A stretch of DNA of 64,000 nt. Source: Scilla litardierei. Taxonomy: Eukaryota; Streptophyta; Magnoliopsida; Asparagales; Asparagaceae. The stretch is from contig CM061139.1 of assembly GCA_030789695.1 (NCBI GenBank), forward strand, positions 111,016,837 through 111,080,836, written 5' to 3'. The notes beneath the pieces are model-generated. The model was given only the letters and a program-made list of their open reading frames with translations, searched no databases and had not been told where the DNA came from. Position 1 is the stretch's first letter. Each line of letters opens with the position of its first letter. Position numbers and translations under genes: made by a program. Positions 52,709-63,051 of this stretch are shown here, piece after piece.

Positions 52709-53398
52709 TCAAAAACCTGGAGGCGGAGGCGGAGGCGGAGGCAGAGGCGGAGGCGGAGGCGGAGGCGGAGGTGGTGATGGTGGCGCAACAGTATGGATGT
52801 CTCTAGGAGAGGGCACCAGAGTCTCCATCTTCTCTTGTATGTTCGACATTATGAGCATCATAGTGTTGAAGTCGCTACGCAGAAGTGAGATCGCCAGATT
52901 GGTGTTGGAGAGATGGGTTTCAATTTCTCCTAATCTACGAGTAAAGTTCACCGGCTGATGGGAGGATGATGAAGCAGCAGATGCGGGGCTTACATTGCCT
53001 ATGAGTATATCCTTAAGCTGACGTTGTTCATCTGTAAGTACAGAGACAAACGTAGTAAGCTCCTCGAGTTTACTACGGAGGTTGTGCAGAACAGAGTCCT
53101 GACGGTGAGACATCCCATCCATAGAGAGGAGGCCGTTATAACTGTTGTCCTCGAGTGGGGCTTTTTCAGCCGGAGATGGAACTGATGAACCTGCATGTAA
53201 AGGAGGAAACGCAGGAGGAGGCAACAGCACATTGTGTTCACCTTGAGTTGGACCAAGCGAAAGCGAATCACGCAGAATGGGTCTATAGGCCGGGAACGAT
53301 GAGGGAAGGGGATCAACGTGTTCAGGTGACGGTGAATCATCATCACTAACTCCCCAAGGGTCAGAAAAAGTCGACTCACGAGATCGTTTTGGCGGCAT
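52709..53398 (-). CDS. Unrecognised 229-aa protein with proline-rich C-terminus
   Basis: An uninterrupted frame from ATG 53,398: basic start (PPKRSRES), acidic and proline-rich region to about residue 85, a probable coiled coil at about residues 105-190 (LRSKLEELTTFVSVLTDEQR and IETHLSNTNLAISLLRSDFN), then a run of about 25 prolines before GF and the stop. I do not recognise the family. The shared cassette tail lies just downstream (52,590-52,500), so the gene belongs to the same modular set. A TATA-like stretch (tatatataatg on the plus strand) is near 53,518. The proline run comes from a GGCGGA repeat that could change length easily. Confidence 0.55.
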   Translation of the reverse strand: MPPKRSRESTFSDPWGVSDDDSPSPEHVDPLPSSFPAYRPILRDSLSLGPTQGEHNVLLPPPAFPPLHAGSSVPSPAEKAPLEDNSYNGLLSMDGMSHRQDSVLHNLRSKLEELTTFVSVLTDEQRQLKDILIGNVSPASAASSSSHQPVNFTRRLGEIETHLSNTNLAISLLRSDFNTMMLIMSNIQEKMETLVPSPRDIHTVAPPSPPPPPPPPPPLPPPPPPPPGF

Positions 53399-53868
53399 GA
53401 AGAAACCCGAGTACGAAATGCGAGAGTGTTGAGATGAAGAAGAAAACGGAACTACAGATCAAAGGAAAGAGGAATGAAATTTTCCGCGAAACCCCTCGTC
53501 TACTGTACTGACTCCACATATATATAATGATTGGTTATTTTAATCTCAGCTGCTGGATTACATATGGAAGTGGAACTGACTAAAACGATCTCATCAGACG
53601 ACTGGGGTAAAGCATCCGTTCGAATGGGCAAAAAAAATCGTAATTAAGGGCTTACACGGAAACCGAGGTTCTACTTGACTCATTCTCCAGTTACCACACG
53701 TGAACATTGTTGAGAAGAAAGCAGAATCATTTACTGTCATCATTACGTACCTCCAAAATAAGATAGTACGAGATGGCGGTTGTACTTTCATCATTACGTG
53801 GCATTCCGATTGCGTCTCGCAACCGATCTATAAATATCTATTGTTTAGTAGCCACTGCACGTTCAGGA
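53399..53868. other. Region between proline-rich gene and satellite
   Basis: Probable promoter of the 52,709-53,398 gene. No other feature recognised. Confidence 0.35.
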
Positions 53869-56800
53869 GCGATGTGCAGTCAACCGGAACGTGAATGCCC
53901 ATGAGGTGCACATATATCGGTCCAGGCTAGAGCCGCCGTTTGGCACCCGATCTATTACCTCGGCCTCCACCTTTACGGCAGTAGTCCTCTCTATTGACAG
54001 GGATTCCTGAGTAACAGGCGGGAACTGATATAATGGAGCCGGTGCAAAGGCAGGAGCGATGTGCAGTCAACCGGAACGTGAATGCCCATGAGGTGCACGT
54101 ATATCGGTCCAGGCTAGAGCCGCCGTTTGGCACCCGATCTATTACCTCGGCCTCCACCTTTACGGCAGTAGTCCTCTCTATTGACAGGGATTCCTGAGTA
54201 ACAGGCGGGAACTGATATAATGGAGCCGGTGCAAAGGCAGGAGCGATGTGCAGTCAACCGGAACGTGAATGCCCATGAGGTGCACGTATATCGGTCCAGG
54301 CTAGAGCCGCCGTTTGGCACCCGATCTATTACCTCGGCCTCCACCTTTACGGCAGTAGTCCTCTCTATTGACAGGGATTCCTGAGTAACAGGCGGGAACT
54401 GATATAATGGAGCCGGTGCAAAGGCAGGAGCGATGTGCAGTCAACCGGAACGTGAATGCCCATGAGGTGCACGTATATCGGTCCAGGCTAGAGCCGCCGT
54501 TTGGCACCCGATCTATTACCTCGGCCTCCACCTTTACGGCAGTAGTCCTCTCTATTGACAGGGATTCCTGAGTAACAGGCGGGAACTGATATAATGGAGC
54601 CGGTGCAAAGGCAGGAGCGATGTGCAGTCAACCGGAACGTGAATGCCCAAGAGGTGCACGTATATCGGTCCAGGCTAGAGCCGCCGTTTGGCACCCGATC
54701 TATTACCTCGGCCTCCACCTTTACGGCAGTAGTCCTCTCTATTGACAGGGATTCCTGAGTAACAGGCGGGAACTGATATAATGGAGCCGGTGCAAAGGCA
54801 GGAGCGATGTGCAGTCAACCGGAACGTGAATGCCCATGAGGTGCACGTATATCGGTCCAGGCTAGAGCCGCTGTTTGGCACCCGATCTATTACCTCGGCC
54901 TCCACCTTTACGGCAGTAGTCCTCTCTATTGACAGGGATTCCTGAGTAACAGGCGGGAACTGATATAATGGAGCCGGTGCAAAGGCAGGAGCGATGTGCA
55001 GTCAACCGGAATGTGAATGCCCATGAGGTGCACGTATATCGGTCCAGGCTAGAGCCGCCGTTTGGCACCCGATCTATTACCTCGGCCTCCACCTTTACGG
55101 CAGTAGTCCTCTCTATTGACAGGGATTCCTGAGTAACAGGCGGGAACTGATATAATGGAGCCGGTGCAAAGGCAGGAGCGATGTGCAGTCAACCGGAACG
55201 TGAATGCCCATGAGGTGCACGTATATCGGTCCAGGCTAGAGCCGCCGTTTGGCACCCGATCTATTACCTCGGCCTCCACCTTTACGGCAGTAGTCCTCTC
55301 TATTGACAGGGAATCCTGAGTAACAGGCGGGAACTGATATAATGGAGCCGGTGCAAAGGCAGGAGCGATGTGCAGTCAACCGGAACGTGAATGCCCATGA
55401 GGTGCACGTATATCGGTCCAGGCTAGAGCCGCCGTTTGGCACCCGATCTATTACCTCGGCCTCCACCTTTACGGCAGTAGTCATCTCTATTGACAGGGAT
55501 TCCTGAGTAACAGGCGGAAACTGATATAATGGAGCTGGTGCAAAGGCAGGAGCGATGTGCAGTCAACCGGAACGTGAATGCCCATGAGGTGCACGTATAT
55601 CGGTCCAGGCTAGAGCCGCCGTTTGGCACCCGATCTATTACCTCGGTCTCCACCTTTACGGCAGTAGTCCTCTCTATTGACAGGGATTCCTGAGTAACAG
55701 GCGGGAACTGATATAATGGAGCCGGTGCAAAGGCAGGAGCGATGTGCAGTCAACCGGAACGTGAATGCCCATGAGGTGCACGTATATCGGTCCAGGCTAG
55801 AGCCACCGTTTGGCACCCGATCTATTACCTCGGCCTCCACCTTTACGGCAGTAGTCCTCTCTATTGACAGGGAATCCTGAGTAACAGGCGGGAACTGATA
55901 TAATGGAGCCGGTGCAAAGGCAGGAGCGATGTGTAGTCAACCGGAACGTGAATGCCCATGAGGTGCACGTATATCGGTCCAGGCTAGAGCCGCCGTTTGG
56001 CACCCGATCTATTACCTCGGCCTCCACCTTTACGGCAGTAGTCCTCTCTATTGACAGGGAATCCTGAGTAACAGGCGGGAACTGATATAATGGAGCCGGT
56101 GCAAAGGCAGGAGCGATGTGCAGTCAACCGGAACGTGAATGCCCAAGAGGTGCACGTATATCGGTCCAGGCTAGAGCCGCCGTTTGGCACCCGATCTATT
56201 ACCTCGGCCTCCACCTTTACGGCAGTAGTCCTCTCTACTGACAGGGAATCCTGAGTAACAGGCGGGAACTGATATAATGGAGCCGGTGCAAAGGCAGGAG
56301 CGATGTGCAGTCAACCGGAACGTGAATGCCCATGAGGTGCACGTATATCGGTCCAGGCTAGAGCTGCCGTTTGGCACCCGATCTATTACCTCGGCCTCCA
56401 CCTTTACAGCAGTAGTCCTCTCTATTGACAGGGATTCCTGAGTAACAGGCGGGAACTGATATAATGGAGCCGGTGCAAAGGCAGGAGCGATGTGCAGTCA
56501 ACCGGAACGTGAATGGCCATGAGGTGCACGTATATCGGTCCAGGCTAGAGCCGCCGTTTGGCACCCGATCTATTACCTCGGCATCCACCTTTACGGCAGT
56601 AGTCCTCTCTATTGACAGGGATTCCTGAGTAACAGGCGGGAACTGATATAATGGAGCCGGTGCAAAGGCAGGAGCGATGTGCAGTCAACCGGAACGTGAA
56701 TGCTCATGAGGTGCACGTATATCGGTCCAGGTTAGAGCCGCCGTTTGGCACCCGCTCTATTACCTCGGCCTCCACCTTTACGGCAGTAGTCCTCTCTATT

Positions 56801-59716
56801 GACAGGGAATCCTGAGTAACAGGCGGGAACTGATATAATGGAGCCGGTGCAAAGGCAGGAGCGATGTGCAGTCAACCGGAACGTGAATACCCATGAGGTG
56901 CACGTATATCGGTCCAGGCTAGAGCCGCCGTTTGGCACCCGATCTATTACCTCGGCCTCCACCTTTACGGCAGTAGTCCTCTCTATTGACAGGGAATCCT
57001 GAGTAACAGGCGGGAACTGATATAATGGAGCCGGTGCAAAGGCAGGAGCGATGTGCAGTCAACCGGAACGTGAATGCCCATGAGGTGCATGTATATCGGT
57101 CCAGGCTAGAGCCGCCGTTTGGCACCCGATCTATTACCTCGGCCTCCACCTTTACGGCAGTAGTCCTCTCTATTGACAGGGATTCCTGAGTAACAGGCGG
57201 GAACTGATATAATGGAGCCGGTGCAAAGGCAGGAGCGATGTGCAGTCAACCGGAACGTGAATGCCCATGAGGTGCACGTATATCGGTCCAGGCTAGAGCC
57301 GCCGTTTGGCACCCGATCTATTACCTCGGCCTCCACCTTTACGGCAGTAGTCCTCTCTATTGACAGGGAATCCTGAGTAACAGGCGGGAACTGATATAAT
57401 GGAGCCGGTGCAAAGGCAGGAGCGATGTGCAGTCAACCGGAACGTGAATGCCCATGAGGTGCACGTATATCGGTCCAGGCTAGAGCCGCCGTTTGGCACC
57501 CGATCTATTACCTCGGCCTCCACCTTTACGGCAGTAGTCCTCTCTATTGACAGGGAATCCTGAGTAACAGGCGGGAACTGATATAATGGAGCCGGTGCAA
57601 AGGCAGGAGCGATGTGCAGTCAACCGGAACGTGAATGCCCATGAGGTGCACGTATATCGGTCCAGGCTAGAGCCGCCGTTTGGCACCCGATCTATTACCT
57701 CGGCCTCCACCTTTACGGCAGTAGTCCTCTCTATTGACAGGGAATCCTGAGTAACAGGCGGGAACTGATATAATGGAGCCGGTGCAAAGGCAGGAGCGAT
57801 GTGCAGTCAACCGGAACGTGAATGGCCATGAGGTGCACGTATATCGGTCCAGGCTAGAGCCGCCGTTTGGCACCCGATCTATTACCTCGGCATCCACCTT
57901 TACGGCAGTAGTCCTCTCTATTGACAGGGATTCCTGAGTAACAGGCGGGAACTGATATAATGGAGACGGTGCAAAGGCAGGAGCGATGTGCAGTCAACCG
58001 GAACGTGAATGCCCATGAGGTGCACGTATATCGGTCCAGGCTAGAGCCGCCGTTTGGCACCCGCTCTATTACCTCGGCCTCCACCTTTACGGCAGTAGTC
58101 CTCTCTATTGACAGGGAATCCTGAGTAACAGGCGGGAACTGATATAATGGAGCCGGTGCAAAGGCAGGAGCGATGTGCAGTCAACCGGAACGTGAATGCC
58201 CATGAGGTGCACGTATATCGGTCCAGGCTAGAGCCGCCGTTTGGCACCCGATCTATTACCTCGGCCTCCACCTTTACGGCAGTAGTCCTCTCTATTGACA
58301 GGGATTCCTGAGTAACAGGCGGGAACTGATATAATGGAGCCGGTGCAAAGGCAGGAGCGATGTGCAGTCAACCGGAACGTGAATGCCCATGAGGTGCACG
58401 TATATCGGTCCAGGCTAGAGCCGCCGTTTGGCACCCGATCTATTACCTCGGCCTCCACCTTTACGGCAGTAGTCCTCTCTATTGACAGGGAATTCTGAGT
58501 AACATGCGGGAACTGATATAATGGAGCCGGTGCAAAGGCAGGAGCGATGTGCAGTCAACCGGAACGTGAATGCCCATGAGGTGCACATATATCGGTCCAG
58601 GCTAGAGCCGCCGTTTGGCACCCGATCTATTACCTCGGCCTCCACCTTTACGACAGTCGTCCTCTCTATTGACAGGGATTCCTGAGTAACAGGCGGGAAC
58701 TGATATAATGGAGCCGGTGCAAAGGCAGGAGCGATGTGCAGTCAACCGGAACGTGAATGCCCATGAGGTGCACGTATATCGGTCCAGGCTAGAGCCGCCG
58801 TTTGGCACCCGATCTATTACCTCGGCCTCCACCTTTACGGCAGTAGTCCTCTCTATTGACAGGGATTCCTGAGTAACAGGCGGGAACTGATATAATGGAG
58901 CCGGTGCAAAGGCAGGAGCGATGTGCAGTCAACCGGAACGTGAATGCGCATGAGGTGCACGTATATCGGTCCAGGCTAGAGCCACCGTTTGGCACCCGCT
59001 CTATTATCTCGGCCTCCACCTTTACGGCAGTAGTCCTCTCTATTGACAGGGAATCCTGAGTAACAGGCGGGAACTGATATAATGGAGCCGGTGCAAAGGC
59101 AGGAGCGATGTGCAGTCAACCGGAACGTGAATGCCCATGAGGTGCATGTATATCGGTCCAGGCTAGAGCCGCCGTTTGGCACCCGATCTATTACCTCGGC
59201 CTCCACCTTTACGGCAGTAGTCCTCTCTATTGACAGGGATTCCTGAGTAACAGGCGGGAACTGATATAATGGAGCCGGTGCAAAGGCAGGAGCGATGTGC
59301 AGTCAACCGGAACGTGAATGCCCATGAGGTGCACGTATATCGGTCCAGGCTAGAGCCGCCGTTTGGCACCCGATCTATTACCTCGGCCTCCACCTTTACG
59401 GCAGTAGTCCTCTCTATTGACAGGGATTCCTGAGTAACAGGCGGGAACTGATATAATGGAGCCGGTGCAAAGGCAGGAGCGATGTGCAGTCAACCGGAAC
59501 GTGAATGCCCATGAGGTGCACGTATATCGGTCCAGGCTAGAGCCGCCGTTTGGCACCCGATCTATTACCTCGGCCTCCACCTTTACGGCAGTAGTCCTCT
59601 CTATTGACAGGGATTCCTGAGTAACAGGCGGGAACTGATATAATGGAGCCGGTGCAAAGGCAGGAGCGATGTGCATTCAACCGGAACGTGAATGCCCATG
59701 AGGTGCACGTATATTG
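53869..59716. repeat. 187-bp satellite array, about 31 copies
   Basis: The repeat period is exactly 187 bases over about 5.85 kb with very few differences between units. A recurrent T/A variant (gggattcctg or gggaatcctg) splits the units: copies 1-7 and 29-31 have T, and the middle is mixed. Some rarer variants, such as the ggcatccacc and cccgctctatt types, recur seven units apart. Each unit has a 76-codon minus-strand frame, but 187 is not divisible by three and each frame ends in a stop, so it is not a repeat protein. The edges are sharp. Confidence 0.95.
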
Positions 59717-61237
59717 GGTAATCCGAACACTTGAAACATAATTGCGTGTGCATTTGTTTATTATTTGGGTTTAATTTTAATTCCGCACTATATTTGTTGA
59801 TCATATATCATATATATGTGTGAATTTTGTGATATGGTCTCCATGTATGCTATATCTATATGTGTTGTGATTTGAGACGTTAAGTTTCCTTCGTGTATCT
59901 CAATGTTGATATTGGACTTTCGTTCCTCTTATCACCCAAGTTTATAATGGGGTTTTATGATTTTTTGGATTTTATATTTATATATATTTAGATTCTTATT
60001 TGGCACGATTGTTGTTATTTTACTGCCGCCTTTTGGATAATGCCATAGGGTGATCGAAATAAACAAACAGAATCGTAATGAATGTTCTATGTATGGTCTA
60101 ATAAACAGACATACAAAAACTGGATGTAGGTTTCTACTGTTCTACACTGTTTTTTTATACACCGGAAGTTGCTACATTGACTCTCCAAATTTGGATGGCC
60201 CTGTAGCAAACCGGCAAATTGATTCCAGTTTCGCAGGGCGGTTGATGGAGGGAAAACGCCATATTTGGCGTGTTGTTGCAGTGTGGTTTGGAGATGATAT
60301 AACCGGCCAACTTCCGCTTAGACTTGCATGGAGTCGTCGAATATAGCTTAATTCACGTAAACTAAATATGGGAAAAAAATACCTAATTAAATGTCACATC
60401 ATCTACCAACTAGATTCAATGGGGTTGGATAGTGGGGTGTCGAGACTCGAGAATATATTGTGGGGCCCGCTAAACAGTCTGCGGACCTTCGCGTTCGAAT
60501 GTTGTTAACTGGGTCGTTCCGCTGTGCTGCGTTGAAATATTCTATCTTTTTCCCTCTGTGGGCTCCACTTTAATGTGACACTATTAATAAGACGAAAAGC
60601 GATGGTACGTAGTGATGGAAATTGTGGATGAGGTGAGAGGTTGGTGGGACCACAAGCAAGAATTCGACCGGTCATCTATTCATCCAACTGCCGACTTTGC
60701 TGGAACTTTGTTTGAGAAAAGTTTTTCACGTCAGCGCCATATCAGCGAATATTTGTATCCAGTCTGACAAGTAAAACATTTTAGTCGTTTAATATATCTC
60801 CTCACACAACTGTATACAGTAATGCCATATGTGCACGATGAGGAAATTCGTATAATAAATCCAAATATTCGACCACGCACAACTATCCCTCATTTACGCA
60901 TATACTGCGCGTGACTAAATTATGTTTGCTCACCGCGAACATCGGTTCAAATTTTTCCGCGTTTTGCGAGCTCAGAAATTATTCCGCCGTTTGTTTATAC
61001 TTGTAATAACAAACGGAAGAGCGAGAGAGTCAAGAAGCAAGATGGCCACCCATAATGGAGGACCCGGCAAAAAATTTGAGTTGCCGCCAAACTCGGAGTA
61101 TTAATGTAGCAGACCGCAAAAAACGCCCCGAAGACCCCAGAAAACCCCTCCATGCGTCCGGTCAAGTGGAGGATATTTATCCCGCCAAATTTGGGGATAT
61201 ATCACCATTCGCCATGATGTGTGCCTTCACTGCAGAT
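59717..61237. other. Region right of the satellite, mostly unexplained
   Basis: AT-rich sequence with a 98-codon plus-strand frame at 60,050-60,346 that I do not recognise or trust. One motif pair lies at about 60,925-60,985 (ttgctcaccgcgaacatcgg and an inverted arm), close to the start of the next gene. A 5' exon of coiled-coil gene 3 probably lies near 61,040-61,230. Confidence 0.35.
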
Positions 61238-62084
61238 ATGGCTGAGAAATCGTGTCAGTTGGACGAAAAAACTTTGCAAGGCCAGTCTTCAGTGGGAAGA
61301 AGAGACGGTGACATAGCTGATAACCGTTCCCTTCATGACAGGGGGGATGTGCGGCCGCAGTTGCCTGAGACTCCCCTAAGGGATACGTGGCCATGGGGAG
61401 GTCTCGTTCCGGCAAGCTATGTCCCCCCGGCGTACGAGGGGGCATTGCTGTTGAATCCGCCCACTGACGTTCCATCGGAAGGTACTAGGGGGAACCGTCA
61501 CCGACCCTTCTTCCCCGTCTGGGACGGCGAGTCTGCATTGGTGGATAGGGGGGTGGCCAGTCAGCTGGTGGAGAACTCCATCCTTCCCATTGACCAAAGT
61601 GTCCTGGGTCAAATTGACATTGAAAGGCTCGCTAACTCAGTCGTTTATGGCAGTTAATGTCGTCTCGTTGTGCTGTTGCCCTAACAGTCTTACTTATCCA
61701 TGATTCCCTGCAGACATCATTGGTCGGGGCGGAACTGCGTCGCCGAGTGGTGCAATTGTTGATTGCCGAGCGGAAAAAGGCGGTTTCCTTCGAATCTCAA
61801 CTTAAGGATTTGAAGGAGCAGCTGATGAAAGAGAGAGACCGCAGATCTCAGGCGGAGTGGGAGGTTGCGAAAGATAAAGATCGGGCGGCCTCTATGTCAG
61901 CGGTTCGGAAGAGCTCCGAAGAGCGATGGTATCTGCAGTGAAGAGCAGTCTCCTGGCTCGTATAGCCGAGTTGGAGAGAAACTCGCTTCCTCCAAACTTG
62001 ATTGCAGACGTGAGGCATGAGGCTGAGGCGAGGAAGCGTCAGCGATCTGGTCGGGAGTCCGGTGGAGGATCGGCCCAAACGTAG
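61238..62084 (+). pseudogene. Coiled-coil cargo protein 3, probably damaged
   Basis: The start at 61,238 follows a CTGCAG acceptor-like site, as in the paralogs. Exon 1 encodes an acidic/polar N-terminus, then WDGESALVDRGVASQLVENS and IERLANSVV, collinear with gene 2. The expected intron donor is unclear: a TAA occurs in frame at 61,655-61,657, and phase-0 GT donors exist just before it (near 61,641 or 61,644). Exon 2 from 61,714 encodes SLVGAELRRRVVQLLIAERK and a coiled coil, reaching a TGA at 61,939-61,941. A one-base shift near there would allow reading to a stop at 62,082. Either a decayed copy or a gene with altered splicing. Confidence 0.6.
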
Positions 62085-63051
62085 GACGGTTTGGCTACCA
62101 ACGCCCCCTCCAGCGAGGCGTCTGTGTGAATCGTGGCCATCTTTTGAGAGGTGAACATGTGATGGTTTACGTGTTAGTAATGAACCCCGAACATTCAATT
62201 GGCAATGAACACCGTCTGGGCCAGTCTTTTACCGCTTGTTAGTTTAATTATCTGTTTGCCAACCATTAGCGATCTTCGTACACCGATTGCTTAATTTCTT
62301 GTGGATATTAAAACTATTAGCATACAGCCATCACAGAAATGGTCAAGGATGGTGTGAAATATCGAAGTTTCCTGGGAATATACTTAGTGCACGTGAACTG
62401 CGTTGGAATTGAGCTTAGCATCACAGTGAACCAGATATACAATTTTTTTCTCATTGCTCACACCGGTCCCACCTTTTACCTGATGTGTATGGATGAATCT
62501 GATTTGTCAGTGTGTTTCATTGGAGTCATTTTCTCCAGCATTCACATAGCCTCTACATGCATCGAGATTGTTACGTATAGAGGTTTCCTTTAAACGAACT
62601 TGGGATATTGGACTTATGCCATAGATTCAAGTAGACCATCGTCAAGGAGAGAAAGATTCAAGAATACGCAGAGGTGGAAATCACTTCATGCAACATAAAT
62701 AACACATTTACTGCTGTATACGGTCTTCAACATCAATAACATACCAAAGCAGACAATTATGAGTCCAACTCTTAGCATTCTCCTTTATGTCCGTTGTGCG
62801 CGGTGAGCAAATTTTTAATGCTGTAACATAAATTGCTCAAAGCTCACAACGGGCAAAATTATGCCAGGCGTGCGAATTTAGTTATTGTATCCCATAACAT
62901 AAATGATCAAAGCGCACAACAAGCAAAGACATGATGGCGCGTTGAGTTCCCGTTGTGCAGAAATCCCATAGATTTTGTACAAAAATCCCAAAAAATTCAG
63001 TATATTCTTTCATTATAAACTCAGTCACTACATTTGCACAAAATTATAAAT
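62085..63051. other. Region between coiled-coil gene 3 and OTU gene
   Basis: No gene recognised; the 84-codon plus-strand frame at 62,339-62,593 is not convincing. Motif arms lie at 62,783-62,960, among them gtccgttgtgcgcggtgagc and inverted or decayed partners. Confidence 0.4.
62783..62960. repeat. Rightmost cluster of the dispersed motif
   Basis: At least four arms, two in each direction, downstream of the OTU gene. Confidence 0.7.

Noticed and set aside
53927..59676. About thirty near-identical 76-codon frames on the minus strand as a tandem gene family or repeat protein
   Set aside because: They are one 187-bp DNA unit read again and again. 187 is not a multiple of three, each frame ends in the next unit, and there is no promoter or start context.
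53869..59716. CRISPR-like array
   Set aside because: The repeats are contiguous with no spacers, and the context is a plant nuclear genome.
53869..59716. Centromeric satellite
   Set aside because: The period is plausible, but the array is short and sits between transposon genes. No centromeric retrotransposon is seen.
60050..60346. 98-codon plus-strand frame as a gene
   Set aside because: No recognisable domain, weak start context and no supporting neighbours. Left as unexplained.
47531..63040. CACTAC strings at 47,531, 50,934 and 63,028 as CACTA 5' ends
   Set aside because: They lack the following TACAAAAA stretch and subterminal repeats.
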